Numbered from the stretch's first letter, positions 36,399-46,241 are shown. The stretch: DNA of 64,000 nt from Chryseobacterium piperi (GCF_002285635.2 NZ_CP023049.2:806001-870000); one strand, 5' to 3'. Notes: a model not told the origin generated them from the sequence alone. Numbers and translations: made by a program.

Positions 36399-36715
36399 AG
36401 GAGAAATCTCTTCATATTCTTAACTTCTAAAATAATTCTTAATTTTTTCTCACTCTTTGCTAAGTGGAAACGCCCTTGCGTCTTAAAAACGCTTTATTTT
36501 TAAGTCCTTTGCGATTTTGCGTTTAATCATGCTCAGCTACTTTTAACACAAGGATAATCAGAATGCTGTATATTTTTAAACTCTCGCAGATCAAGCGGAT
36601 TTAGCAGATTTGAATAGCCGACATTCTCTTTGTTGAATGAAACGTCCTTGCCCTTAAAAGTGGATTAGTTTTAAAATCCTTTGTAATCATAATTTTAGGA
36701 ATTTTCCCTATGTTT
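36399..36715 (-). repeat. Dispersed intergenic repeat, occupied by the IS110 element
   Basis: Minus-strand copy of the repeat family at 58740-59510. Recognisable words: GCTAAGTGGAAACGCC, CTTGCGTCTTAAAAACGC, TTGCGTTTAATCATGCTC, and AACTCTCGCAGATC followed by GGATTTAGCAGATTTG. The segment 36399-36440 matches 59365-59412 almost base for base. On the far side of the IS, 35130-35200 matches 59415-59500. The remaining bases to 36852 hold no gene. Confidence 0.8.
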
Positions 36716-36864
36716 TAAGCAGTCTATATTAATTTTTTTCAAGTAGTATTTTCGTTTTCCTAAAAAATGTATTTTTCATAAGACAATAGAAAGCTAAAGA
36801 ACTATAGTTATTAGGAGATTTGAAATGATAGATTTTTACTCTTTACAATCAAATGATAATAGAT

Positions 36865-38196
36865 ATGGAACAAAAAATTAAATTCTTAAGTGTTTCGGGG
36901 ATGCTTATCATTTTGTTAAGCTGTAAACAATCGATCCAAAATTTTAATTCCCATAGAAGCCCTGTAATAGACAAAAAGGTGGTATATAATGAATCTTTAT
37001 TTCCGAGTTATAATGCCAATTATACTCCACCCTCGGGAATGAAGACTTTTGAGCTAAGCCAAAACTATCCGAAAACATTGACTATAGAAAGCTATCCCTG
37101 GCAAAATATTAATTTTATAGAAGACCCTGAACTCTATATGCAGACAGTTCTAAGTTATTGTCTGGAAGGTAATACGGAAATTGATTTTAGGGGTCAGGAA
37201 AACAAAATCAGAAAATGGTATCATGCTCCATGGCTTCATGATGATGGAAAATATTTGAATAATGAATATATAGGAAACGGTCGCGAATATATCCATGGCC
37301 TTACAAGAGAGTTTGCAACTCCTAAATATAAAATACATGATCGACAGGATATAGAACTTGAAAACTGGGCAGTAGGGATGTATAATCCTCCCGGAGGATA
37401 TACGTTAGGTCAGGTTTGGCCGGGACCTAAACAAAACCCGGATCCCCAAAAGGCGAACTTTCCTGAAGGAACGGTAAGTTTTAAATTATTATTTACAGAT
37501 GCACCTGTAAACAAGATTCCTTTTCTGAAAAACACACTTGAATGGAATGGCAACATCTATTTATGCAACCCTAATACCGATTGTAGTAATGTCATAAGAA
37601 GGGATCGTACCGTTCGCCTGTTACAAATAGATATAGCGGTCAAAGATAAAAGAGCGTTAAAGACGGGCTGGGTGTATGGGACTTTTATATATGATGGCTT
37701 ACATACAGGAAAGACTATTTGGGAGAGAATGGTTCCGGTAGGATTAAGCTGGGGAAATGATTCTAATATAGCTAAAGATATACATCGTGATGGAGCATTT
37801 ATTAATCATGAATTAAAAGAATCGTTTATCAATGCCTCGCTGATACATCCGGAAGGAAAAAATAATAAGTCTACTTATCTGCGCTATCACGGATTGGGAG
37901 GCAGGCTCAACGGACCAATTGACAATCCTTTATCTTCATGTATTTCGTGCCACGGTAACGCAGCTGTGAACGATCAGGGACATACTTTACCGCTGGGAGA
38001 TTTTAAAGCAGGTATCACAAGATCCAACTACCCTTTTGAATCATTCCAACAATTTTTTGCAGATATCGCTCCGGGTGCGAATGTAATACAACATAAAGGT
38101 GAGGCGTATATAACAACAGATTATTCTTTGCAAATTTCTAATGGAATTAAAAATTATTATGCGAATAAAAGAGCTTTGAATAGCAGAGCGAAGTGA
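36865..38196 (+). CDS. Lipoprotein with a single c-type heme motif
   Basis: About 443 residues. I take the ATG at 36865 (MEQKIKFLSVSGMLIILLSCKQ); another lies 12 bp upstream. The lipobox LLSC marks a lipoprotein. A CISCHG heme-attachment site (CxxCH at about 363-367 counted from the upstream ATG) sits within a small segment near the C-terminus. The large N-terminal part (PPSGMKTFELSQNYP, EIDFRGQENKIRKWYHAPW) is not a cytochrome I recognise. A role in periplasmic or outer-leaflet electron transfer or as a heme-bearing oxidase is possible. It stands alone between repeat blocks, with no operon context. Confidence 0.7.
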   Translation: MEQKIKFLSVSGMLIILLSCKQSIQNFNSHRSPVIDKKVVYNESLFPSYNANYTPPSGMKTFELSQNYPKTLTIESYPWQNINFIEDPELYMQTVLSYCLEGNTEIDFRGQENKIRKWYHAPWLHDDGKYLNNEYIGNGREYIHGLTREFATPKYKIHDRQDIELENWAVGMYNPPGGYTLGQVWPGPKQNPDPQKANFPEGTVSFKLLFTDAPVNKIPFLKNTLEWNGNIYLCNPNTDCSNVIRRDRTVRLLQIDIAVKDKRALKTGWVYGTFIYDGLHTGKTIWERMVPVGLSWGNDSNIAKDIHRDGAFINHELKESFINASLIHPEGKNNKSTYLRYHGLGGRLNGPIDNPLSSCISCHGNAAVNDQGHTLPLGDFKAGITRSNYPFESFQQFFADIAPGANVIQHKGEAYITTDYSLQISNGIKNYYANKRALNSRAK

Positions 38197-38199
38197 AAA

Positions 38200-38465
38200 G
38201 CCGTTTGCCATTATCTGTATCCTAATATTGAGCTACTTTTTAACACAAGGATAAATTTATCAAAGAGTTGCTTCGCTTATGGAGTTTATGTTACCTTACT
38301 ATGTTGAGATTCCTTCATTCCGCTTCGCTCCATTTCTGAAATCGAAGATTAGACGAAGTCAATGACAAATTGGGATGGTGAAAGTTATCTCTTCTTTGCT
38401 GAGAGAAACGCCTTTGCGCCTTAAAATGCATTGCTTTTAAAATCCTTTGTGTCTTTGTGTTTAAT
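38200..38465. repeat. Dispersed intergenic repeat, third copy
   Basis: Contains words of the same family: GAGCTACTTTTTAACACAAGG, AAATCGAAGATTAGAC, CTTTGCTGAGAGAAACGCC, TTTGCGCCTTAAAATGC and TTTGTGTCTTTGTGTTTAAT. It is in the same orientation as the 36.4-kb copy and inverted against the 58.7-kb array. No gene is present. Confidence 0.7.
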
Positions 38466-38466
38466 T

Positions 38467-38955
38467 TTAACCAAATTTAAAATAAGCTACCTCACCGTTT
38501 TCCCGTACCAGGTTTTCTATTCGGATGAATCCATTTTTTACAAGCACTTTTTGTGATCCTATATTGTGTAGGTCGGTTATTGCAATAATATCTTGATGAT
38601 TATCTAATGAAAGACAATAGTCTACCAGAGCTTTACATACGACAGTAGCAACTCCTTTTCCCCAATAGTTTTCACTTAAAACGTATCCTATTTCTGTTTG
38701 GTTAAGATTATCAGCAAAGATTCTGACTACACACATTCCTATAAAATCATTATTCTGTGCATTAAATATGCCCCATCTGCCTAAGGAGCCTTCCTGATAA
38801 TCAGCCAATGCTTTGGCAAACATTTCTTTATATTCTTCAGGGCTTTTGTAAGGTAGAAAGCTGGTAACATTTTCATTTTCAAAAAGGGATAAGAATAAAT
38901 CGAGTTCCTGGGGGGCAAATTCCCGTATGATAATGGTATCGTTTTTATAGTACAT
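38467..38955 (-). CDS. GNAT-family N-acetyltransferase
   Basis: 162-residue acetyltransferase of the RimJ/RimL type. IIREFAPQELDLFLSLFEN opens the fold. Acetyl-CoA-binding region: IGYVLSENYWGKGVATVVCKALVDY (motif A, G-K-G-V-A). Then IAITDLHNIGSQKVLVKNGFIRIE (motif B). Substrate unknown. Confidence 0.85.
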   Translation of the reverse strand: MYYKNDTIIIREFAPQELDLFLSLFENENVTSFLPYKSPEEYKEMFAKALADYQEGSLGRWGIFNAQNNDFIGMCVVRIFADNLNQTEIGYVLSENYWGKGVATVVCKALVDYCLSLDNHQDIIAITDLHNIGSQKVLVKNGFIRIENLVRENGEVAYFKFG

Positions 38956-39048
38956 AAGAATAATTTGCGTTTGAAATTGATGAATAAAATTACGTAAATA
39001 AACTCACAATTGCCGGTAAAATATGATAATATTCGTTATAAAGCAAAA

Positions 39049-39072
39049 ATGGGCTTAAAAAATTAAGCCCAT
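39049..39072. terminator. Terminator after the M43 protease gene
   Basis: 10-bp perfect stem ATGGGCTTAA / TTAAGCCCAT with loop AAAA, followed on the minus strand by TTTTT. It is 35 bp past the protease stop and could also serve the GNAT gene promoter side. Confidence 0.8.
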
Positions 39073-39106
39073 ATTTTATTCAACAAGTGAATAATAGCGT
39101 TTGATC

Positions 39107-41263
39107 CTATTTTTTAATGAATTTTTGGGAAGATTTCCCTAAAGAAGTTTCAATATCAATTAAATAAGTTCCGCTTAGGAAGTTTTTAACATCAACCTTA
39201 TCACCAATAACTTTAGCTTTCATTTTTCTTCCAAGCATGTCGTAAACAGAAATTGATTTAATTTTCCCTTTTGTTTTAATATTCAATACATCAGAAACTG
39301 GATTTGGATAGATGGATGTTTCTGAGTTTGTTGTATCAACGTCTGAAGCGGATAATGAAGTGGATAATGATGATGTACAAGGCGTTGTAATACTGCCATA
39401 TGGTTGTGTATTATATCCAAACTCAGTTACAGAATAATTTGAACCATTGGCCCCAACAATCAGTTTGAAATAGCCGTTAATATTGTAACCTTCGAATTGG
39501 TTTCTAAAGCCAACATAAGCGGTTTTGCCAGACCAGGTAGTGTATGTAGGGGTGTACACGTCAAGTTGTCCAGGAGTACCAGTTGGATAACCTATATTAT
39601 TTGCATTACTTATAGTGGTACAAGACGGAATTAAACTAATATTTCTTGTCCCTACCCCACATACTAATCCTTTCCAATAGGTTTCCAATTTTAATTGATT
39701 TGCGCCATAGTACCAAGCACCATAGCCTGCATCATCACTAAGCTCCGGGTTAATGATAAAATATTTCCAAGGTGCTCCGGAGTTGGTTGTTACTGCAGTT
39801 GGTGTTGGATTGGCATAACTTTCCAGAGGAGTTCCTGTAACTATTTTATAGGGATCTTTGTAAGAAAAAGTTAATGCCAAAGATGTAGTTGATCCTAATG
39901 AAGTTAAGCCTCCTGTTATAGCCGGATTTAGGAATGTAATTGATGAATTCAGGACCTGACTTTTAGGATGACTGGTTGCCGCACCATTTATGGTAAGTGT
40001 AGCAGTAGAAGGGCTTGTAACTGTTATAGTTGCTGTTTGTCCTGCTGGCAATGAAGAAGTGAAATGTGTTCCTGCAATAAGAGTTGTTCCATTCGATACG
40101 GCAAATGTTGCTCCGTTTAGGGTAATGGTTGATGTAGGAGCAGATGCTACTGTTCCATCTAATGACACGGCTCCATTATTGTTTAAGTTCTCTGTAAAGG
40201 TACTGTTGCTAAGAGTTAATTTAGGTGGAGTATTGGCAACTCCGGTTGCGGCTAAGTTGGCAGGCTGCCATAAATTTATTCTTGACGGGTGATTTAATGC
40301 GGCTAACATTCTATTAACTTGTCCATTCGTAAACATTTTATAACAACCAGCGGAACCATTGTATCCCATATAGTTTTCAACGTTCACTTTTTGTCCAAGA
40401 CAATTGTTTCCAGCTGTACATCCTAATCCAGAAGAATTATTTTCTACAGGGGTGTCAGCAACTCCGTCACCATCATTACTAGGGTTCGCAGTTGAACAAA
40501 GAACATTGAACGTGTGTTGAAGATTTAACCAATGCCCAAATTCGTGAGTGAATGTATCAGAAAACTCGTTTGAAGCCACAGTTCCTGCAGCATCATATAT
40601 ATAACGGCCATTATAAACAACTCTTGCTGTATTTACTGAAGCCATGTATGAATCCGGATACCAGGCAACTCCCGATTGATATAAATCTTTATTAGCATAT
40701 AGATCATTTTGTATATACACATTCATATACTTTGTATTATCCCATGCATCTGCGCCAATTTGTGCATCATATCCGCCTCCGTTGCCATATCCACTTTTGA
40801 AAGGGTGAAATACTACTCCGCTTGTTGCTTTTCCGGTTGGGTCAATTTTAGCTAAGCGGAATTCAATACTTAATGTGCCCCTAATAGGCTGGAAGTAAGA
40901 ATCTATAGTGTTTGAATCAGTATTAGTTCCATTGAAATTTAAGTTGATTTGTTGCAGCAAGTCAACTACTTTTTGGTAATTTACTTTTACATTACTCTGA
41001 GATTCTCCATACACATGAAAAACTACAGGTATGATATAGGTTGGAGCGTTGACCTTTTTATTCAATGGAGTTTTGTTTGATTCCATTTTTTTTACAAAAT
41101 CTTTGGTGAATTTTTCAAAATTTTCATATTCAGCTTTAGATTCAGGGTGCAGTTCAAAATGTTTTTTCATCATTTCATCTGCTTTACACTCATGAGGTCT
41201 ATTTTCTTGAGCAAAACCTATTATTGGAAATAGGGACATAAGTAATAATGTTTTAATTTTCAT
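39107..41263 (-). CDS. Secreted M43-type zinc metalloprotease with T9SS sorting domain
   Basis: 718 residues. Signal peptide about 1-18 (FPIIGFAQ). Pappalysin/cytophagalysin-type catalytic domain with zinc motif H240-E-x-x-H244-x5-H250 (THEFGHWLNLQHTF) and a Met-turn region VENYMGY about 45 residues on. A Ser/Thr-rich stretch (about 335-460) may form Ig-like modules. The C-terminal domain (about 645-718: SIYPNPVSDVLNIKTKG ... YLIDIETSLGKSSQKF) is the type IX secretion signal. The protein should be exported to the surface or released. It lies before the hydroxyproline operon in the same direction; a role in feeding it is inference. Confidence 0.88.
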   Translation of the reverse strand: MKIKTLLLMSLFPIIGFAQENRPHECKADEMMKKHFELHPESKAEYENFEKFTKDFVKKMESNKTPLNKKVNAPTYIIPVVFHVYGESQSNVKVNYQKVVDLLQQINLNFNGTNTDSNTIDSYFQPIRGTLSIEFRLAKIDPTGKATSGVVFHPFKSGYGNGGGYDAQIGADAWDNTKYMNVYIQNDLYANKDLYQSGVAWYPDSYMASVNTARVVYNGRYIYDAAGTVASNEFSDTFTHEFGHWLNLQHTFNVLCSTANPSNDGDGVADTPVENNSSGLGCTAGNNCLGQKVNVENYMGYNGSAGCYKMFTNGQVNRMLAALNHPSRINLWQPANLAATGVANTPPKLTLSNSTFTENLNNNGAVSLDGTVASAPTSTITLNGATFAVSNGTTLIAGTHFTSSLPAGQTATITVTSPSTATLTINGAATSHPKSQVLNSSITFLNPAITGGLTSLGSTTSLALTFSYKDPYKIVTGTPLESYANPTPTAVTTNSGAPWKYFIINPELSDDAGYGAWYYGANQLKLETYWKGLVCGVGTRNISLIPSCTTISNANNIGYPTGTPGQLDVYTPTYTTWSGKTAYVGFRNQFEGYNINGYFKLIVGANGSNYSVTEFGYNTQPYGSITTPCTSSLSTSLSASDVDTTNSETSIYPNPVSDVLNIKTKGKIKSISVYDMLGRKMKAKVIGDKVDVKNFLSGTYLIDIETSLGKSSQKFIKK

Positions 41264-41327
41264 GATTTTTTGGATTTGTATGTTAATAATTTATTTGAAT
41301 AATCAAATTGTTTTGGGCTTAATCAAC

Positions 41328-41482
41328 CTATTTAATTTGATCTAGAATGATTTTTGTCTGTAAATTTTGATAGTCGATATCTCCCATGCTTTTGTATACA
41401 ACTTTGCCATCCTTTATAATAAAGTTCTGTGGGATAATGCTTATCCCATGATTGCTAATTTTCTGGAAACTCTTTCTTTAAA
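41328..41482 (-). pseudogene. Remnant: C-terminus of a TlpA/thioredoxin-like protein
   Basis: About 50 codons open on the minus strand, ending TAG at 41328-41330. The sequence NHGISIIPQNFIIKDGK followed by VVYKSMGDIDYQ has the cis-proline segment and last strands of thioredoxin-like TlpA proteins. A stop (TAA) lies just upstream in frame and no catalytic CxxC part remains. The gap 41264-41327 is otherwise empty. Confidence 0.6.
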
Positions 41483-41532
41483 AAAGTTTAAACAGGTTCA
41501 AATAATAATTTTGTGTGTTATGTGATGTTTAT

Positions 41533-42798
41533 TTAACTAAATCTTTCAGGATTAAAGATTCTGATATCAACAGTGGGTTTCTCTTCATTAGCAATTTCAG
41601 ACACTGTTTTTCCGAAAACAGGTCCAAGACTTAAGCCCATCATTCCGCCACCGCCTGCAATAATCAGATTTTTTAGTCTGGAGGATTGTCCTAAATAAGG
41701 AAGGCCATCCGGTGCACAGGGCCTGTATCCAAACCATATTTCAGATTCTTTAGGCAATTTTACCTGAAAATCAGGCATATATTTGGGAATAGAGTTTACA
41801 ATCCCTTCTACTCTTTTCATATTCACCTTATCATGATGGGAAGCCAGTTCCATAGTTCCTCCAAAACGGATCTGCCCGTTCATAGGGGTTACTGCTACTC
41901 TGGCTTCCAGTAATAATGCGGCATGTTCTAATGTACTAGTTGGATTTTCAGGACTATGCATGAATGAATACCCTTTTCCGGGCATGAGCTGAATCTTAAT
42001 TCCAGCTTTTTGGGCAAGCTCAGGTAAAAATGAACCACCGGTTATAATAACACGATCAGCCAAAAACTTCTTACCGTTGGCGATTACTGCTTTAATAGTG
42101 TCTCCAGTGATTTCATAGGCTGTTACTTTATGGTGTGTATGAAAGAGGACTCCGTTATTTTTAAGATAAGAGATCATTTGCTTCATCAACTTTATTGGAT
42201 TCATATGGCCATCACATTGGTAATTGATTCCTCCTATGACCTCCAGTTGGGTATTGGGTTCCAGCTCCTGAATTCCTTTTTTATCCAGAATATCAACAGG
42301 CAATCCTAAACTGATGGCTTTATGGGCTAGCTCTGTTTCTTCTTCGGCAACTTTTTCGGTTTTATAAAGCATCAGGATTCCGTTTTGATTTAATTCGAAA
42401 TCAAATTCTTCTTTTCCTGCAATTTCATTGTAAAGGCTGCTACTTGCGAGATTAAGATCTCTGATTGCCTGTGCAGAACGGTCTACATGTTTTTGATTGG
42501 AATGTTTCAGAAATTTTAATCCCCAGGATAAAAGTTGGGTACTCAGCGATGGCTTTACATAAAACGGACTTTTACTGTCGAACATCCAACGGATTCCCTG
42601 TGCAACAACTCCGGGAGCAGCCAAAGGGGTAAAATGGCTGGGTACAATCATGCCTGCATTGCCATAAGAGCAATTATTGCGAAGGTCATTCTGCTCCAGA
42701 ATTTCTACCTGCCAGCCTTTTTCCAAAAGGTAATAGGCTGAACTTAGCCCTGCGATGCCTGCACCTATAATGAGTGCTTTGCCTTTATTTTGTGTCAT
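41533..42798 (-). CDS. FAD-dependent D-amino-acid (hydroxyproline) dehydrogenase
   Basis: 421-residue DadA-like flavoenzyme. FAD motif IIGAGIAGLSSAYYLLEKGWQVEILEQ near 10-36, followed by a DAO-type C-terminal portion (WFGYRPCAPDGLPYLGQ, IAGGGGMMGLSLGP). It is the last gene of the hydroxyproline operon, 16 bp after the epimerase. In that setting it should oxidise cis-4-hydroxy-D-proline to the pyrroline carboxylate, passing electrons to the respiratory chain. A general D-amino-acid dehydrogenase is the alternative. Confidence 0.85.
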   Translation of the reverse strand: MTQNKGKALIIGAGIAGLSSAYYLLEKGWQVEILEQNDLRNNCSYGNAGMIVPSHFTPLAAPGVVAQGIRWMFDSKSPFYVKPSLSTQLLSWGLKFLKHSNQKHVDRSAQAIRDLNLASSSLYNEIAGKEEFDFELNQNGILMLYKTEKVAEEETELAHKAISLGLPVDILDKKGIQELEPNTQLEVIGGINYQCDGHMNPIKLMKQMISYLKNNGVLFHTHHKVTAYEITGDTIKAVIANGKKFLADRVIITGGSFLPELAQKAGIKIQLMPGKGYSFMHSPENPTSTLEHAALLLEARVAVTPMNGQIRFGGTMELASHHDKVNMKRVEGIVNSIPKYMPDFQVKLPKESEIWFGYRPCAPDGLPYLGQSSRLKNLIIAGGGGMMGLSLGPVFGKTVSEIANEEKPTVDIRIFNPERFS

Positions 42799-42814
42799 AA
42801 ATTTATTACAGAAT

Positions 42815-43813
42815 TTACATTACCTGAAATCCCTGCCAATAAGGATCTTCATCATCAATAATAATCTGGTTGTAGCCGGTAATTCTAGCCCAGCCTTCTA
42901 CTGACGGGATAATAGCCGGTTTACCATCAACGGCAGCTGTTCCTTCAATTCTTCCGATAAACTGAGATCCGATATAACTTTCATGGATGAACTCTTCGCC
43001 TTCTTTTAATTTACCTTTTGCGTACCATTGAGCCATTCTTGCTGAAGTTCCTGTTCCACAAGGAGAACGGTCTAAGGCATTTTCACCTACTAATACGGCA
43101 TTCCTTCCGCTGGCTTTAGGATCTGTAGGAGTTCCCGTCCATTGAATATGGCTTAAACCTGAAATATGTTCGTTTTCAGGATGAATGAACTCATATTTTT
43201 CATTAAGCAAGCTTCTGATGATCTTTCCATAGTGAATAAGCTGACTCGCGGTAAAATCAGAAATATCTCTAAAGTTTTCCTGAGGATCAATGATGGCGTA
43301 AAAGTTTCCACCATAGGCCACATCAGCCTTTATGACTCCAAGATCCGGGCATTCTACTTCAAGGTTTTCAGCATACAGAAAAGATTTTACATTGGTCAAT
43401 TTTACCGATTTTACTTTCTTCCCTTCCTGGATATAATCTATAAGGATAAGTCCTGCAGGGGTTTCCAATCGTAGTTTTCCCGGAATTTTAGGAATAACCA
43501 AGCCTTCTTCTATGGCAATGGTAACTGTTCCTATGGTGCCGTGCCCGCACATCGGAAGGCAGCCACTGGTTTCAATATATAAAACTCCGATGTCATTTTC
43601 TTCATCAATAGGTGGGTAAAGAATACTTCCGCTCATCATATCATGGCCGCGGGGTTCAAACATTAATCCTTTTCGGATCCAGTCATATTCTTTCATAAAG
43701 TGAAGCCTGCGCTCCATCATGGAATTTCCTTTCAAAATAGGTCCTCCACCCGCAACAAGACGTACAGGGCAGCCACAAGTATGCGAGTCTATGCAAAAAA
43801 ATGTTCTGTTCAT
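42815..43813 (-). CDS. 4-hydroxyproline 2-epimerase
   Basis: 332-residue proline-racemase-family enzyme. Both catalytic cysteines are present: C89 in MCGHGTIG and C252 in RSPCGTGTSARM. Related 3-hydroxyproline dehydratases have Thr at the second place, so this is an epimerase, interconverting trans-4-hydroxy-L-proline and cis-4-hydroxy-D-proline. ATG overlaps the stop of the aldehyde dehydrogenase gene (ATGA), so translation is coupled. Confidence 0.9.
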   Translation of the reverse strand: MNRTFFCIDSHTCGCPVRLVAGGGPILKGNSMMERRLHFMKEYDWIRKGLMFEPRGHDMMSGSILYPPIDEENDIGVLYIETSGCLPMCGHGTIGTVTIAIEEGLVIPKIPGKLRLETPAGLILIDYIQEGKKVKSVKLTNVKSFLYAENLEVECPDLGVIKADVAYGGNFYAIIDPQENFRDISDFTASQLIHYGKIIRSLLNEKYEFIHPENEHISGLSHIQWTGTPTDPKASGRNAVLVGENALDRSPCGTGTSARMAQWYAKGKLKEGEEFIHESYIGSQFIGRIEGTAAVDGKPAIIPSVEGWARITGYNQIIIDDEDPYWQGFQVM

Positions 43814-45294
43814 ACGGTTTCTAGTTTTAATGATTTTACATTCACTTCCCCATCTACGATTCTGCTGATCTGCAATGGGTTTTCATTCTTCAGTTCTTCC
43901 GGTAAGAATTCATCCGGCCAGTTCTGAAAAGAAATGGGGCGAACAAATCGTTTCACGGCATCCGGACCTACGGAAGTAAAACGGGAATCTGTGGTAGATG
44001 GGAACGGCCCTCCGTGTTGCATGGCATACACCACTTCCACTCCGGTAGGTATTCCGTTGAATAAGAGTCTTCCACATTTATCTTTCAAAAGATGAATCAG
44101 TTCAGCGTTTTCATGGACATCATCTGAAGTGGCTGCAACAGTAATGGTTAACTGTCCTTTTAGGTTTTGAGCGATCTGTATAAGTTCCTCTTTGCTTTCA
44201 CAAGTGACAATAATTCCAAAAGGTCCGAAGACTTCTTCGCTCAGCACAGGATTATTGAGAAAACTTTGTGCATTGGTTTTTATAATCGTAGCATTTCCTT
44301 TCCCTTCTTCTGCTTCCGTTGTAGCAATGACTTCAATACCCGGCTGACTTATTGCATTGGATGTATGCTTTGCAAAGTTTTCATATATGCCATTGTGCAG
44401 CATATTGGCAGGTATAATTTCATGAATTTCATTTTTTAATGCAGAAATAAAGCGATCCAGAGATGGTCCTTTAACAGCAATAAATACTCCTGGATTGGTA
44501 CAGAACTGTCCTACTCCTAATGTTAATGAACTTATATATTCTTTAGCTAAAACTTCTGCTTTATTTTCCATCAAGTGTTGAAGGGCAAATACAGGATTAA
44601 TGCTTCCCATTTCTGCAAATACAGGAATAGGATTTTCTCGACGATTGGCTATATCAAATAAGGCTTTTCCTCCACTGTATGAACCCGTAAATGCTACGGC
44701 ATGAATATCTTTGTGCTGCGCTAAATAAACTCCTGTTTCATAAGAGGTTCCGGTAATATGGCTGAAGATCCCTTCAGGCCATCCAAATTCTTTTACGGCA
44801 TTGGTGATAGCATCAGCCATCATCTGGGAGGTCTTAGGATGGGCAGGATGGGCTTTTACAATAACCGGGCAGCCTGCTCCTATAGCACTTGCCGTATCAC
44901 CTCCTGCTGTGGAAAAAGCAAAAGGAAAATTACTGGCTCCAAAAACTACAACAGATCCTAATCCTATATTGTATTTTCTGAGATCTCCTTTCTGCTTTTC
45001 AGGTTGGGGAAGATCAATTCTCGGCTCAATGTAGATCCCCGAAGCTACTGCTTTTGCATAACTTCTCCATTGACCTATTGTTCTGGCTTTTTCACCGGTA
45101 AGTCTTGTCTGAGGTAATGAAGTTTCAGCATGAGCAGTCGTTAAAAGTTCTTCTCCTAAAGCTTCAATTTTATCGGCAACAGCATTCATGAATACTGCCC
45201 GTTGTTTTATCGTTGTACTTTTTAGGAACTGATATGCTTCGGAAGCCATCTGAACCCTTATCTCAATGTTTTCTTTTGATGTTTCTTCAATCAT
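43810..45294 (-). CDS. Aldehyde dehydrogenase, 2-oxoglutarate semialdehyde type
   Basis: 494 residues. ALDH motifs: ASNFPFAFSTAGGDTASAIGAGCPVIVKAHPAHP, AFTGSYSGGKALFD (NAD(P) loop), general-base Glu in FAEMGSINPVF, and nucleophile Cys in VGQFCTNPGVF. The subclass used in hydroxyproline and sugar-acid catabolism converts 2-oxoglutarate semialdehyde to 2-oxoglutarate. It sits between the DHDPS-family gene (16 bp) and the epimerase (4-bp overlap). Confidence 0.9.
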   Translation of the reverse strand: MIEETSKENIEIRVQMASEAYQFLKSTTIKQRAVFMNAVADKIEALGEELLTTAHAETSLPQTRLTGEKARTIGQWRSYAKAVASGIYIEPRIDLPQPEKQKGDLRKYNIGLGSVVVFGASNFPFAFSTAGGDTASAIGAGCPVIVKAHPAHPKTSQMMADAITNAVKEFGWPEGIFSHITGTSYETGVYLAQHKDIHAVAFTGSYSGGKALFDIANRRENPIPVFAEMGSINPVFALQHLMENKAEVLAKEYISSLTLGVGQFCTNPGVFIAVKGPSLDRFISALKNEIHEIIPANMLHNGIYENFAKHTSNAISQPGIEVIATTEAEEGKGNATIIKTNAQSFLNNPVLSEEVFGPFGIIVTCESKEELIQIAQNLKGQLTITVAATSDDVHENAELIHLLKDKCGRLLFNGIPTGVEVVYAMQHGGPFPSTTDSRFTSVGPDAVKRFVRPISFQNWPDEFLPEELKNENPLQISRIVDGEVNVKSLKLETV

Positions 45295-45310
45295 AGCTTT
45301 TGTTTTGGTG

Positions 45311-46216
45311 TTAATCTAATACTGGGCGATTTGTTCTGCCTTCTTCAATTATTTTATTGACTCTTTCAGCTTCTTCACCCTGAAGTTCAAGACGTGGTGC
45401 TCTTACATAAGGATTACTGATTCCTTCAGTGGTAGCAGCCAGTTTGATATACTGAATAAGCTTTGGATGAATATCTAACTCTAATAATGGCATAAACCAT
45501 CTGTAAATGGCTACTGCTTTATCATATTCCCCTGTTTTGGCATAATTATACATGGCCATTGTTTCATGAGGGAAAGCGTCTACAAGTCCTGCTACCAATC
45601 CATCAGCACCAAGCATCAGCGTTTCAAGGCAGATAGTATCTACTCCACCCAGAATTTTAATCCTTTTTCCAAAACGGTTAATCATTCTGGTTACGTTGGC
45701 CAGATCTCTGGTGGACTCTTTAACCGCCTGAATAGTTGGACATTCAATAAGCTCATCAAACATTTCCAGGGTTACATAAATTCCATAATCAACAGGGTTG
45801 TTATAGATAAGGATAGGAAGGTCTGTAGCTGTGGCAACGGCTTTGAAGTATTCTATCACTTCACGACTATCGGCTTTATAACGCATTGGGGGAAGAAGCA
45901 TTAATCCATCAGCTCCCAGTTCTTTTGCTTTTTGGGCAAAGTTTATGGCATTTTTGGTTGTATTTTCAGAAAGGTTAAGGATAACAGGAATTCTGCCCTG
46001 TGTAATCTTTTTGGCATATTGAAGAAGTTCAAATTTTTCTTCGGTTTCCAGTGCACTGGCTTCTCCTAATGTTCCGGCAAGGATAATACCATGAACTCCG
46101 GCTTTAATCTGGGCTTCTGTATTAACAGCAAACATTTCAAAATCAATCTTTCCTTCCTTCGTAAAAGGAGTTAATACAGCAGGATAAATCCCTTCCCAGT
46201 TTAGTTTTGTACTCAT
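45311..46216 (-). CDS. DHDPS-family pyrroline-hydroxycarboxylate deaminase
   Basis: 301-residue class I aldolase fold of the dihydrodipicolinate synthase / N-acetylneuraminate lyase family. GTLGEASALETEEK takes the place of the substrate-carboxylate loop. Tyr is in LPILIYNNPVDYG, and the Schiff-base Lys in IQAVKESTRDL. In an operon with hydroxyproline epimerase and semialdehyde dehydrogenase, it is best read as the delta1-pyrroline-4-hydroxy-2-carboxylate deaminase yielding 2-oxoglutarate semialdehyde. First gene of the operon. Confidence 0.88.
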   Translation of the reverse strand: MSTKLNWEGIYPAVLTPFTKEGKIDFEMFAVNTEAQIKAGVHGIILAGTLGEASALETEEKFELLQYAKKITQGRIPVILNLSENTTKNAINFAQKAKELGADGLMLLPPMRYKADSREVIEYFKAVATATDLPILIYNNPVDYGIYVTLEMFDELIECPTIQAVKESTRDLANVTRMINRFGKRIKILGGVDTICLETLMLGADGLVAGLVDAFPHETMAMYNYAKTGEYDKAVAIYRWFMPLLELDIHPKLIQYIKLAATTEGISNPYVRAPRLELQGEEAERVNKIIEEGRTNRPVLD

Positions 46217-46233
46217 ATCAAATAATATTTATT

Positions 46234-46241
46234 CAAAACTA
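46234..46241 (-). promoter_or_regulatory. -7 box of the hydroxyproline operon promoter
   Basis: Minus strand TAGTTTTG, an exact TAnnTTTG match, 18 bp before the ATG of the deaminase gene. Upstream sequence to the AraC stop is 60 bp and AT-rich. Confidence 0.5.
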
